From contig JAACFF010000001.1 of NCBI GenBank assembly GCA_009937635.1, forward strand, positions 1 to 64,000: a stretch of 64,000 nucleotides of DNA, given 5' to 3'. The stretch is from Chloroflexota bacterium (GTDB lineage Bacteria > Chloroflexota > Anaerolineae > Promineifilales > Promineifilaceae). The notes beneath the pieces were generated by a model. It had not been told where the DNA came from, made no database searches, and worked only from the letters and a program-made list of their open reading frames with translations. The position numbers and the translations under genes were made by a program. This document shows positions 26,194 to 35,785 of this stretch, one piece after another; position 1 is the stretch's first letter; the number at the start of each line of letters is the position of its first letter.

Positions 26194-28185
26194 ATGGCTA
26201 GACCGAAAATCGGCCGTTACGAAATTCGCAATCAATTGGGCGAAGGTGGAATGGGCACGGTTTACCTGGCCTATGACCCCACGCTGGGACGCGAAGTGGC
26301 GATTAAGGTGTTACAGCCCCATTTATACATGCATGATCCGGATTTTTCGGTCCGGTTTGAACGAGAGGCCAAGGCCGTCGCCACGCTTGAGCATGGCGGT
26401 ATTGTCTCCCTTTATGATTTTGGTGCGGAAGATGAGTGGCTCTATTATGTGATGCGCCTTATGAAAGGGGGAACCCTCAAACAACGCATTGCTAGAGGTC
26501 CTCTCAATCTGGATGAGACGGTTAGTGTTTTGCGCCGCATCGGCGGCGCGTTAGACAAAGCCCACAGGCGAGGTATTGTGCACCGCGATTTGAAGCCGGG
26601 GAACATCCTTTTCGATGAGGATGGAGACGCCTATCTGAGCGATTTTGGGATCGTCAAGATGGACGATACTACCGGGCTAAGGACGCGAACAGGCCAGATT
26701 TTGGGCACGCCGCAATATATGAGCCCGGAACAGTTGGATGGGAAAGAGATAGACGGCCGTAGTGACATCTACTCGCTGGGCGTCGTCCTCTATGAAATGT
26801 TAAGTGGCACTAGACCCTACGATGATGAGAGTGAGGGCCGTGTAATCGCCATGCATTATACGCTGCCTGTGCCTAACATCGCCGAAGCCAATCCTATTTT
26901 ACCGCCTGGTCTTCAACCTATTATTAATAAGGCAATGGCCAAAGATCCGGCGGAGCGATATACTTCCGTCTCTGAGCTAACGGCTGCCGTGTCAGCCATA
27001 GCAGCCGCCCGCTTTACACCGCGCCCTGAACCAGAACCAATAACCCGACCGGTACCGGTAGACGATAGTGCCAAAAGCGGTGGTATTTCTAAATGGGTCT
27101 TTGTCCTTGCCGGTTTGGCGCTGATTTTTTTCATGATAGTCGGCGGAATAGCATTTGCGACTTACGTCAGTGGTAACGGCAGTGCTACTGGAGTAGGGGG
27201 TGAGGAGGAAGATAGGCCCGGTGAGGTTACAGAGACTGTGGCCGCTCTTAAGAATACCGCTGATCCAGAAGCAGTTGCCGCTACCAATGAAGCAGCAATA
27301 ACCACGGCTGTTGCCGCCACAGTAGCCGCTGATCCGGCATCTATTGCCGGTACAGAAGATGCTGAGATATCCATGGCCGTTGCCGCGACAACTGCCGCTG
27401 AATCAGAATCAATGGCGGCTGCGGCCCAATCAGAAGCAAAGACTGCTACAAAGGATGCTGCAAATGCCAAGAGCACAGCCGCTGCCGCCGCTACTGCCGC
27501 TGAATCAGAAGCAATGGCTGCTACAGCAGAAGCTGCTGCTGCCAAAGCTGCCACAGCCGCTGCGGCGACAACGTCTGCTGAATTAGCATCTGAGTGCATT
27601 TCTGCCAATACGTGGACGCCCAGTGGATCTGGTTCAATCGACACAGACCGAAATAATTGTTTGTTGTTGTCCCCTTGGGGAATTGAGGCAGAAGAGAGTA
27701 CAATCATTATCGATGCGGCTCGACCAAGCAGCGAAGAAATAAACGGAATATTTTCGCAGATTGATGAGGATGTGACCATCGAGTTTGATGTTAAAGTTGA
27801 TCGATTGACGTCGCCTGGCGACGATATATTAACCAATGTTGCGTTTGGAATCTTGCCCAGTCATCTTCCTGAGAATTTCGGGCACATCTATTATCAGCAG
27901 GAAAGCCCTCAAGCAGGCTATCCAACGTTCGTCAAGCACAAGGAGAGGGGTGGATTTGAAGAATACATGACCCTGGACGGAGAGTTTATTAGATACACGC
28001 TCGGTACGGTCGATCGCTTCACGATGAGTCTGGTCAGGGATGAATTGAACATATTCCGCAATGGGATGCAGGTTGCAGGACCAATAGATATAGACTTTGC
28101 TGATAGATTTTTCTGGATTGGGTACCGATTGCCGGTAGGTGGCGCGATAGAAGCCACGATCTCAAATTTGAAGATTGAAGAGTAG
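26194..28185 (+). CDS. transmembrane Ser/Thr protein kinase (PknB-type) with extracellular lectin-like domain
   Basis: The 663-residue receptor-type kinase has a full Hanks-type catalytic domain (about 1-275). The glycine loop LGEGGMGTVY, catalytic Lys in VAIKVL, HRDLKPGN, DFG and a GTPQYMSPEQ activation segment are all present. One membrane helix follows (WVFVLAGLALIFFMIVGG). An Ala-rich, coiled-coil-like extracellular stalk of about 110 residues leads to a C-terminal beta-rich domain of the concanavalin/LamG type (DVTIEFDVKVDRL ... FRNGMQV ... IEATISNLKI). It probably reads a cell-surface carbohydrate or wall signal. ATG 26194 is chosen over GTG 26176 because GGAGG lies 7 bases before it. 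The next gene follows in the same direction after 94 bases. Confidence 0.9.
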   Translation: MARPKIGRYEIRNQLGEGGMGTVYLAYDPTLGREVAIKVLQPHLYMHDPDFSVRFEREAKAVATLEHGGIVSLYDFGAEDEWLYYVMRLMKGGTLKQRIARGPLNLDETVSVLRRIGGALDKAHRRGIVHRDLKPGNILFDEDGDAYLSDFGIVKMDDTTGLRTRTGQILGTPQYMSPEQLDGKEIDGRSDIYSLGVVLYEMLSGTRPYDDESEGRVIAMHYTLPVPNIAEANPILPPGLQPIINKAMAKDPAERYTSVSELTAAVSAIAAARFTPRPEPEPITRPVPVDDSAKSGGISKWVFVLAGLALIFFMIVGGIAFATYVSGNGSATGVGGEEEDRPGEVTETVAALKNTADPEAVAATNEAAITTAVAATVAADPASIAGTEDAEISMAVAATTAAESESMAAAAQSEAKTATKDAANAKSTAAAAATAAESEAMAATAEAAAAKAATAAAATTSAELASECISANTWTPSGSGSIDTDRNNCLLLSPWGIEAEESTIIIDAARPSSEEINGIFSQIDEDVTIEFDVKVDRLTSPGDDILTNVAFGILPSHLPENFGHIYYQQESPQAGYPTFVKHKERGGFEEYMTLDGEFIRYTLGTVDRFTMSLVRDELNIFRNGMQVAGPIDIDFADRFFWIGYRLPVGGAIEATISNLKIEE

Positions 28186-28279
28186 AGAGTGATTTCACAC
28201 GCGACGCAGGTGACTTCCCCTCATTCTGTTTTCTGACTGTGATAGTTGAGATGGAAGTTGAATATTGCAAGGATTTTTT

Positions 28280-30460
28280 ATGGAGAGCGGACAAGTAAAT
28301 CCACCTGAAACTTTGTGGCAGGCGGATATAGAGCAAACGGTAATCCAACCACCGCAAGTCGTGGGCGAAACCTTGTTCCTTACTGCCCAGTCATCAAGGC
28401 AGCGCGGCAAGCATACGGATCTTACTGTACTTGATCTGGCCGACGGATCCCTTCTCTGGCAGCATAGCTTCGAGTATGGATTGGTGAGCGGAATGCAATC
28501 GTACCGCTTACTGGCGGAAGGACAGGATATCGCTGTTGTCACTACCGGTAGTAGCAACCTTCTTCGAGGGCAGGGGGGCGTATATGCCTTCGACCAGGCT
28601 GGCGAGATCATTTGGCATTGGCAGGGAGAATACCAACATTATTCGGCACCCGTGGTTATGGATCGCCAGCTATTGGTCATCGCCGGGGCCAAGACGTTGG
28701 CCATCATAAGCCCTGAGGAAGATGGGGACGCGGAACGCCATATTCCTCTTGTTGTCAATGCATCTGGGGCGGCGCCGGCTGTGCACCAGGCGAGCGTTAT
28801 CATTCCCTGCCGCAGTCCGGAGTTGCTGGCTATCAATTTGAATGGCACGGTGCGCTGGCATTTTCAATTTGAAACAGTTAAGCGAGATTGGCTAAACGAG
28901 ACGCCATTGGTCACCGACGCGTTTACTTACGTCGTCAGTAGTCTAGGTAGTATCTTTGCCCTGGATACAAGTACGGGCAGTTTGGTTTGGCAGGAGGCGA
29001 TTGGCGATGGCCGTGCCCTGAGCTCCCCGGCTCTCGCCGGTTCGCGTTTATATACTGGCACCCGCTACGGCCTAATTGCGCTTGATGCAGCCAGCGGCCG
29101 TGTTGACTGGAAGTTTGAAACGTCCCGCGCCATGACAGCCACGCCCCTGATTCTTCACGACACGCTTTACGTAACTTGCGAGGATCATCATCTTTATGCT
29201 CTCGATCTTGATACGGGTCAGGAACGATGGCGATATGGGATGGAACGCCGCATTGAGATGCCCCCTGTGTTGGCCCCCGACGCTTTGCTCGTGGCCGATC
29301 GAGGCGGAACTGTGATGGCTCTGCAGCGGCCAGCCGTTCCAGAATTCGCAGCAGTCGTGATTGAAGAAGCGCCTGTGGATCCGGAAGTTGTGCTTGCGGA
29401 GCGAAAAGAAACGGCCGTGGCCTTCGCAGCGGAAGGAGATTATGTGCAGGCGGCTGAATTGTGGCATAAATTGGGCGCTTTGGAGGAAGCCGCCGAAGCA
29501 TATGAATTGGCCGGCAACTGGCTGAAAGCCGCGGATTTGTGGCTACAACTGGACCGCTTTGGAAAACGCGCCAACGCCTTTGAAAACCACGCCCGTTTTC
29601 TCAGCAAACAAGCAATTGATGACGAAGAGAAGGCTGTCGCCTGGGAACAAGCGGCTCGCGCCTATGTGGAAACGGGACAAACAGAAGAACGCTTGAGGTG
29701 CGAACGTGAAGTGTCGCGCTACCGGCGCCAACCCATCATTCTCCTGGAGATTCATCCGGAAGAAATGACTTTGAATGTTTGGTCGAGGCTTAGCTACACG
29801 TTGCATAATAATGGATTTGGAATTGCGCGTTTCGTCATAGTCAGTTTGAAGGACGAGCGGTTTTCTGGAAAATCGGGGCGCACTAAGACCACGCCGACAA
29901 TAACACCCGGCCATCAATTTGAACATTCGTTGGATTTATGTCCACGCACTCAGGGCAGTAGCGTTCCACTGCGATTGGGCATTGAATATACCGACAAGAG
30001 CAATCAAATCCATAAACTAGAACGCACTTTTTCCCTGGAGGTGGCCGGAGAAGTGACGACACCGACTACTTCGCCCATAGTGCAGACGCCTACTTATCAG
30101 GAACTGGAATCTATGCCAGCAACGGGCGTTCAGCTAAGCCGTGAGGATTTTGACCGGCTGGCCAGCATTTTGGCGCAAATGCCGGAGTTTAGATCGATAG
30201 CCTCACGCTCCGATTTCTTTCTCGACGTCTTTATTGGTACGCCAATGCAAGAACGCCTGATGAGCATGCTCAATCTGGATGGTTCTCCACGAATTGTGGC
30301 AGTACGCGCCATCGCAGCACTGACCCGCTTTGGCCAGGATAAGCCGGGCCGGGAAACCCTGGGAATGTTACTCAATAGGCTTCTGGACTATATGGGGGGC
30401 GGTTCCAATGCCGAGTTCGTGCGCGGACTCTTTGAACGCTACCCTTTGCAAGAGGAATAA
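28280..30460 (+). CDS. PQQ-type beta-propeller protein with TPR-like part and C-terminal effector-associated-like domain
   Basis: The 726-residue protein has no signal peptide. Residues 1-360 are PQQ-type propeller repeats (IFALDTSTGSLVWQE, LIALDAASGRVDWKFE, LYALDLDTGQERW). A short helical-repeat part (about 385-480, ALEEAAEAYELAGNWLKAAD) and a beta domain follow. The last 110 residues (LSREDFDRLASILAQMPEF ... LDGSPRIVAVRAIAALTRFG ... LLNRLLDYMGG) have the pattern of an effector-associated domain. It probably displays this adaptor domain from a propeller scaffold and could be a substrate or partner of the kinase upstream. The ATG at 28280 has AAGGA before it; a TTG lies 15 bases earlier. Confidence 0.75.
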   Translation: MESGQVNPPETLWQADIEQTVIQPPQVVGETLFLTAQSSRQRGKHTDLTVLDLADGSLLWQHSFEYGLVSGMQSYRLLAEGQDIAVVTTGSSNLLRGQGGVYAFDQAGEIIWHWQGEYQHYSAPVVMDRQLLVIAGAKTLAIISPEEDGDAERHIPLVVNASGAAPAVHQASVIIPCRSPELLAINLNGTVRWHFQFETVKRDWLNETPLVTDAFTYVVSSLGSIFALDTSTGSLVWQEAIGDGRALSSPALAGSRLYTGTRYGLIALDAASGRVDWKFETSRAMTATPLILHDTLYVTCEDHHLYALDLDTGQERWRYGMERRIEMPPVLAPDALLVADRGGTVMALQRPAVPEFAAVVIEEAPVDPEVVLAERKETAVAFAAEGDYVQAAELWHKLGALEEAAEAYELAGNWLKAADLWLQLDRFGKRANAFENHARFLSKQAIDDEEKAVAWEQAARAYVETGQTEERLRCEREVSRYRRQPIILLEIHPEEMTLNVWSRLSYTLHNNGFGIARFVIVSLKDERFSGKSGRTKTTPTITPGHQFEHSLDLCPRTQGSSVPLRLGIEYTDKSNQIHKLERTFSLEVAGEVTTPTTSPIVQTPTYQELESMPATGVQLSREDFDRLASILAQMPEFRSIASRSDFFLDVFIGTPMQERLMSMLNLDGSPRIVAVRAIAALTRFGQDKPGRETLGMLLNRLLDYMGGGSNAEFVRGLFERYPLQEE

Positions 30461-30518
30461 TAGCCAACAGTGTTAGCTTCTTGACAGCCAAAGCGGCTGA
30501 TGCTACGATCCGCGCAAT

Positions 30519-30608
30519 ATGAACGAAAGATCGAAATACATGTTTTTTGGCTTTAGCGATTTCTTGACCACCGGTGCCGGGCGCGCGGAGGAGGTTGGTT
30601 CTGCTTAA
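30519..30608 (+). CDS. candidate Phe-rich leader peptide of pheST
   Basis: A short frame upstream of pheS runs from ATG 30519 (or ATG 30540) to TAA 30606-30608. From the second ATG it reads MFFGFSDFL, with four Phe in the first eight codons, then TTGAGRAEEVGSA. It is followed by an intrinsic terminator and then pheS, the layout of amino-acid attenuators such as the E. coli pheST leader. A small hairpin (CTGCTT 30601-30606 with AAGCAG 30618-30623) spans the stop codon. Against it, no good ribosome binding site is visible before either ATG, and I could not draw a long antiterminator by eye. Confidence 0.4.
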   Translation: MNERSKYMFFGFSDFLTTGAGRAEEVGSA

Positions 30609-30638
30609 GTGAGGCCAAAGCAGGGACAGCGAATTCGA

Positions 30639-30669
30639 AAGAACGCGGCATCAAAACCGCGTTCTTTTT
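30639..30669 (+). terminator. intrinsic terminator upstream of pheS
   Basis: AAGAACGCGG at 30639-30648 pairs perfectly with CCGCGTTCTT at 30657-30666 over an 8-base loop and runs into a T-tract. It either ends the propeller gene (stop 178 bases upstream) or acts as the attenuator of pheST, since a Phe-rich short frame lies just before it. Confidence 0.8.
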
Positions 30670-30790
30670 ATTTTTGCACGTGGCGGTGGGTATGATATGC
30701 TTCTCTTTTGAAACTGGGATGCAGAGTGATGCTGATGAACGCAGATGAGATGGAGGAGATCGCACAGCTGCGTGGAGTGGAAGGTATTTG

Positions 30791-31816
30791 ATGGCAACAG
30801 ACCTAGATCATATCTATGCTGAATCATTAACGAATTTGAGTTTGGCCGGGAACACGGCCGAATTGGAGGCGTGGTATCGAGAGACGCTGAGCCGCAAAGG
30901 GCGTGTTTATCTGCTGACGCGGCAGATGGGCCAATTGGAGCGGGAAGCGCGTCCTGCCTTTGGTAAGCGGCTGAACGAGATCAAGCAAGATTTGCAGGAA
31001 GCATATGACGGCCGTTTGGCGGAGATCAAAACGGCCGAAATGCAAGCTGAATTGAACGTCGACGCAATCGACGTCACCCTCCCCGGACGTCCCCAGTTGC
31101 GAGGAGGCCTGCATATCATCACGCAAACTTTACGCGACATCTACCGCATTTTCGGCGACATGGGCTTTCAAATCTATCGCAGCCCCGATGTTGAGACGGA
31201 TGAGTACAACTTCGAATTGCTGAACTTTCCGCCGTACCATCCGGCGCGCGAGATGCAAGATAGCTTTTATACAACGCAACCGGACGTCATTTTGCGCACG
31301 CAAACCAGCCCGGGTCAGATCCGGGCTATGAGAGAATATTATCCTGAACCGATACGTATTATCGTCCCCGGCATGTGCTATCGCAATGAACAGGTCACTT
31401 CGCGCAGCGAAATCCAGTTCACGCAGGTGGAGGGCCTGGCTGTGGGCCACAACATCACCTTCGCCGACCTGAAGGGCACGTTAACTGAATTTGCGCGACG
31501 CCTATTTGGGGAAGCGCGGCAAACGCGTTTTCGCGCCAGCTATTTCCCTTTCACCGAACCGAGCGCCGAAATGGACGTAAGCTGTTTTCTCTGCGAAGGT
31601 GAGGGGTGCCAGGTTTGTAAGTATACTGGCTGGCTGGAAATATTGGGCTCCGGCATGGTTCATCCAAACGTGCTGCGTAATGGCGGCTATAATCCACAAA
31701 AGTATTTCGGCTTTGCTTTTGGAATGGGGCCGGAACGAATCGCCATGCTTAAGTATGGTATAGACGATATTCGCCAGTTCTGGGCCAACGACATGCGTTT
31801 CTTGCAACAGTTTTAA
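30791..31816 (+). CDS. pheS: phenylalanyl-tRNA synthetase alpha subunit
   Basis: The 341-residue class II synthetase subunit charges tRNA-Phe as an alpha2-beta2 tetramer with PheT. An N-terminal coiled coil (1-85) precedes the catalytic domain. Motif 2 is seen around PGMCYRNEQVTSRSEIQFTQ and motif 3 around FAFGMGPERIAMLKYGI. The Cys insert CFLCEGEGCQVCKYTGW is common in PheS of Chloroflexota and Thermus-like groups and may bind zinc. The start codon ATG is preceded by GGAAGG. pheT follows after 110 bases that hold a strong foldback. Confidence 0.97.
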   Translation: MATDLDHIYAESLTNLSLAGNTAELEAWYRETLSRKGRVYLLTRQMGQLEREARPAFGKRLNEIKQDLQEAYDGRLAEIKTAEMQAELNVDAIDVTLPGRPQLRGGLHIITQTLRDIYRIFGDMGFQIYRSPDVETDEYNFELLNFPPYHPAREMQDSFYTTQPDVILRTQTSPGQIRAMREYYPEPIRIIVPGMCYRNEQVTSRSEIQFTQVEGLAVGHNITFADLKGTLTEFARRLFGEARQTRFRASYFPFTEPSAEMDVSCFLCEGEGCQVCKYTGWLEILGSGMVHPNVLRNGGYNPQKYFGFAFGMGPERIAMLKYGIDDIRQFWANDMRFLQQF

Positions 31817-31817
31817 T

Positions 31818-31889
31818 AATAGCTCCGGCCGGTCTCTTGACCGCGCCTGGGAATGCCAGGTGACACGGTCCCGGACTGGCCGCACTATT
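31818..31889 (+). other. 72-nt foldback RNA element between pheS and pheT
   Basis: Starting one base after the pheS stop, nearly the whole intergenic stretch folds on itself. AATAG (31818-31822) pairs with CTATT (31885-31889). GGCCGGTC pairs with GACTGGCC, and GACC with GGTC. An inner CCTGG-GAATG-CCAGG hairpin closes the top. There is no T-tract, so it is not an ordinary terminator. It may set the PheS:PheT ratio or protect the mRNA, or be a mobile palindromic element. Confidence 0.6.
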
Positions 31890-31926
31890 AAAGACCACAA
31901 CTAGTGGGTAAAAATGGAGATTACTT

Positions 31927-34464
31927 ATGCTTGTACCCTTATCATGGCTAAGTGATTATGTGGACATCAAGCTCGAGGTTAGCGAGGTTGCTAATATCTT
32001 GACCAACGCCGGTTTGGAGGTGAAGCACATCTTGCGTACCGGTATTCAGGGTGCTGACCTTGTCTGGGAACGAGACAAGATCCTACTGGGGCACATTCAC
32101 AAGGTGGAGCAGCACCCCGATGCCGATCGGCTTGTTCTGGCTTCCGTTGAGTATGGTGCTGAAGCGCTTAAGGTTGTCGTGACCGGCGCTCCGAATTTAT
32201 TCCCATTTGTGGGCAAAGGAGACATCAGCGGGTTAAATCTTTACTCGCCTCTGGCGCTGGAAGGGGCGACGCTTTATGATGGGCACAAAGAAGGACGTAA
32301 GAAGAGCAAACTGAAAGGACGCGCTTTGCGCGGCATTTACAATGATGCCATGCTCTGCTCAGAAAAAGAGTTGGGCATCAGCGAAGAGCATGAAGGCATC
32401 ATCATCATGGTCGCGGACGCCTGGTCGCCCAACTATGTGGCTGGCACGCCGGTGCAGGATGTATTAGGCGATGCGATCCTGGAGATTGATATTATCCCCA
32501 ATATCGCTCGCTGCGCCTCGATCGTGGGAGTAGCGCGGGAATACGCGGCCTTGACGGGTCAGAGTGTGAGCTATCCCAATTATGATGTGGTGATGGAAGG
32601 TCCGGCGTTGGACGGCCGTGTCACTATCAGCACCGATGAGCCAACGCTCAATCCCCGTTTTGTCGCTCTGGTTATCAATGGGGTGGAGCAGAAACCGAGC
32701 CCCTATTGGATGCAGCATCGCTTACGGTTGGCCGGACAACGGCCGATCAATGCCGTCGTCGACATCAGCAACTATGTGATGCTGGAAATGGGACAGCCTA
32801 ATCACACCTTTGACTATGATTTCCTGCGTCAGCGGGCCGATCAATACGATCCGGATGGCCCCATTCACATTCATACGCGTTTGCCAAAGGAGGGAGAGAC
32901 GCTAACCACTCTGGATGGCGTTGAGCACCAGTTGCCGCATCACGCCATTTTAGTGACCGATCCGCTCGGTAATCTAAGCGTGGGAGGAATCATGGGTGGA
33001 CTCGACAGCGAAATAAAGCCAGAGACCAACAACGTATTATTAGAGGCAGCTGCCTGGAATTTTATCAATATCCGCCGCAGCGCCACGGAATTAGGCATTC
33101 ATACTGATGCGGCGTTCCGCTTCAGCCGCGGAGTACATCCCAGCCAGGCATTGCTGGGAGCTAAGCGTGCGGCGGAACTGATGCGACGACTGGCCGGCGG
33201 AACGGTTCTAGATGGAATTGTGGATACTTATTCTGAACGGCCCGAGATCTTGACCCTTGAGCTTGATCCAGGATATGCAAGGCAATTGAGCGGATTGAAT
33301 CTAAATGCGGAGGAGATAGCTGTCACCTTGGAGAGACTCGAGTTCAGAGTGGAACCATATGGTGACCACTTGATGGTAACGGTGCCCGATCACCGTATGG
33401 ATATCGAAGGCGCCCACGATCTAGTGGAAGAAATCTGCCGCATGGTTGGTTATGACAATATTCCCTCGACGATCATTGCCGACGTCTTGCCACCCCAAAG
33501 AGGCAACCCTGAATTGGAACGGGAAGAGCAGGTTCGCGACATACTGGTACAGTTAGGCTTGCAGGAGATTATGACCTACCGGCTGACGGCGCAGGAACGC
33601 GAAGCGAGGCTCATCCCTCCCGGCAGCGGTGTGCCGGAGAATGACCGGCCTTTTGTGACGTTGACCAATCCGATATCGATCGACCGGCGGGTGATGCGTC
33701 ATAGTGTGCTTTCGTCCGTACTGGAAATTGTGGCTGATAACAGCCGTTTCCAGCAAAGAATCGGGTTATTTGAAATTGGTGAGGTTTATCTGGTGCAAGA
33801 AGATGAAATACTGCCGGATGAACTGTCTCGACTGGCAATTGTTTTGACCGGGCCGCGCAACAGTGGCCATTGGCGAGAGCCTGCACAGGCGAACCTAATG
33901 GACTTCTTTGATCTCAAGGGCGTCATTGAAAGCCTGTTCGCCGGACTGCACCTGGATGTGCGTTATGAAGCAACGAACCATCCAACGTACCGGCCAGGCC
34001 GTACAGCTCGGATTAATCTGGGTGAGATGCAGTTGGGCGTTATGGGCGAATTGCATCCCCTGGTTGCGGAAAGCTATGGTGTGCGCATAAATCGCAACCA
34101 GCCGGTGATGGCCGCCGATCTGGATCTGGCGACCATACTGGATCATCTGATTTCGGCTCACCACTTCGACACTATCTCCCCTTATCCTGCCGTACATGAA
34201 GACCTGGCTCTGGTTGTTGACCAACATATCCCGGCGGCCGATGTGACTGAAGCGTTAAGCAAGGCGGGCGGTTTTCTGCTCAAGCAAGTTGATCTATTTG
34301 ACGTCTATGAAGGAACGCAGATCCCGGCGGGGAAAAAGAGCCTGGCGTATCATTTGACCTTCCAGGCGCCCACTAAGACCTTGACGGACAAGGATGTCTA
34401 CAAACAGCGCCAGCGTATCCTCAAACAGCTTCAAAGAAACCTGGGTGCTAAATTGCGCGATTGA
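31927..34464 (+). CDS. pheT: phenylalanyl-tRNA synthetase beta subunit
   Basis: The 845-residue partner of PheS carries an N-terminal tRNA-binding OB domain (about 45-165, with VEQHPDADRLVLASVEYG). The B3/B4 editing part follows (RRSATELGIHTDAAFRFSRG near 390), then B5 (DHRMDIEGAHDLVEEICRMVGY). The catalytic-like core and the C-terminal ferredoxin-fold anticodon-binding domain (about 750-845, SPYPAVHEDLALVVDQ) complete it. Length and order are normal for bacterial PheT. A GGAG ribosome binding site precedes the ATG. A broken gene begins two bases after its stop, so that remnant may once have been co-transcribed. Confidence 0.97.
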   Translation: MLVPLSWLSDYVDIKLEVSEVANILTNAGLEVKHILRTGIQGADLVWERDKILLGHIHKVEQHPDADRLVLASVEYGAEALKVVVTGAPNLFPFVGKGDISGLNLYSPLALEGATLYDGHKEGRKKSKLKGRALRGIYNDAMLCSEKELGISEEHEGIIIMVADAWSPNYVAGTPVQDVLGDAILEIDIIPNIARCASIVGVAREYAALTGQSVSYPNYDVVMEGPALDGRVTISTDEPTLNPRFVALVINGVEQKPSPYWMQHRLRLAGQRPINAVVDISNYVMLEMGQPNHTFDYDFLRQRADQYDPDGPIHIHTRLPKEGETLTTLDGVEHQLPHHAILVTDPLGNLSVGGIMGGLDSEIKPETNNVLLEAAAWNFINIRRSATELGIHTDAAFRFSRGVHPSQALLGAKRAAELMRRLAGGTVLDGIVDTYSERPEILTLELDPGYARQLSGLNLNAEEIAVTLERLEFRVEPYGDHLMVTVPDHRMDIEGAHDLVEEICRMVGYDNIPSTIIADVLPPQRGNPELEREEQVRDILVQLGLQEIMTYRLTAQEREARLIPPGSGVPENDRPFVTLTNPISIDRRVMRHSVLSSVLEIVADNSRFQQRIGLFEIGEVYLVQEDEILPDELSRLAIVLTGPRNSGHWREPAQANLMDFFDLKGVIESLFAGLHLDVRYEATNHPTYRPGRTARINLGEMQLGVMGELHPLVAESYGVRINRNQPVMAADLDLATILDHLISAHHFDTISPYPAVHEDLALVVDQHIPAADVTEALSKAGGFLLKQVDLFDVYEGTQIPAGKKSLAYHLTFQAPTKTLTDKDVYKQRQRILKQLQRNLGAKLRD

Positions 34465-34466
34465 GC

Positions 34467-35701
34467 ATGTGGCGACTTTTTGGCGTTGTTCTGGCGCTTT
34501 TTCTTTTTACTTAACCGACTTTTGCCCAAGAGTCTTCAGATTCCCCGCCCTTTCGTAACGTTTCCAAGGCGTCCGGCTTTGTCGCGCCGCGACACGGGGA
34601 TGGCAAGACAACTGGCCAAGCATGGGGGGATTACGATCAAGACGGTTGGCTGGATATTTATGTAACGGATTCTGGCGGTCCCAATATTCTCTATCGCAAT
34701 AACGGCGATCCGGATATCTACCTGGTCAACGACGAGTTCATCAATGACATAGGTAATGTGTTGTGGCGCAATGACGGGTCCGGATGCGAGCATCATTGCT
34801 TCACCAATGTCTCAGAAGAGGCTGGCGCTGACACGACGGTGATGGGCATGGGGCTGGCAACGGCCGATTATGACGCAGACGGCGATCTGGACTTTTATTT
34901 TTCCAACGCGTGACCGATGACTCTATTGGGCAATCAAGGCGATGGAAGTTTTGCCAATCTAGCCGTAGATGCTACTGTGGAGAGAGCCGCTGTGGCCTGG
35001 GGATCGCTCTTTTTCGACTACAATAACGATGGCTGGCTCGATCTCTATCTGGCGGTGATGGAAGGGTTGGAAGGGGGTCAGCGGCCAATGTGCTGTTTGA
35101 GAAAAATGGGGATGGCAGCTTTGCCGACTTGGGGCAGGCCAGTGGGGCTGGCGATACAGGGCCGAGTACGGGCGTGGCTTATGCTGACTATGACCAGGAC
35201 GGCCGTGTGGACCTGGTGATTGGTAATTATGATGATGGCTACCTGCTGTATCGCAACGAGTCCTCGGAGGCTCAAGGCCATAATTGGCTGGCGATTCAGT
35301 TGGTTGGCAATGGACCCGTCAACCGTGATGCGGTAGGAGCGCGCGTTGTCGTAACAGACGGCAACGGCCGTAGCCAGATGCAAGAGGTGAAAAGCGGTTC
35401 CAGTCTGGGGGCCGGCAATTCGTTGATTCTGCACTTTGGCCTGGGCAGTGCCGAAGTTGGCGATGTACTGGTGAAATGGCCGGACGGATTTGAACAAGAG
35501 CTAGGGAGACTAGAAGCCAATTTACAGCATACCATCCAATATGGGGAATCGCCACAAAATATCCTCTTCCTGCCAATAGGGCTGATCATACTGGCTGGAG
35601 TGACATTGGTGGCATTTTTGCTTTGGCACCGTCGTTCTCGGAGCGAGCCCGCTGATATTGGCGATGCGCCGGCCAAGCCTTCCACAAACATCCACGCATA
35701 A
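34467..35701 (+). pseudogene. broken FG-GAP/VCBS and ASPIC-UnbV type exported protein
   Basis: One reading path covers the whole region but is interrupted three times. It starts MWRLFGVVLALFLFT, a signal peptide, and meets TAA at codon 16. It continues in frame (GQAWGDYDQDGWLDIYVTD, ATADYDADGDLDFYFSNA) to a TGA at 34911-34913. It goes on with FFDYNNDGWLDLYLAV and needs a frameshift near 35085 to enter the last part. That part has FAD-free repeats with DYDQDGRVDL, an ASPIC/UnbV-like domain (SGSSLGAGNSLILHFGLG ... VKWPDG) and a C-terminal membrane helix. Repeated D-x-D-x-D-G loops are calcium-binding FG-GAP propeller motifs. Relatives are longer, so internal losses are likely too. The last 203 codons remain open but lack an export signal. 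Confidence 0.75.
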
Positions 35702-35785
35702 AATCTGCCGGCACGCTGGCAGCCGGTCTGCGTGATGCAATTGACACGATCAGCTTCTTTCAAGTATCATCCAATCGCAGTAGCC

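Noticed and set aside
27162-27836. 224-codon minus-strand frame opposite the kinase stalk
   Set aside because: It is an Ala-rich shadow of the Ala-rich stalk on the other strand.
30470-30790. T-box riboswitch upstream of pheS
   Set aside because: The ACCGCG seen is part of the descending terminator stem. The characteristic T-box sequence before it and a specifier stem are missing.
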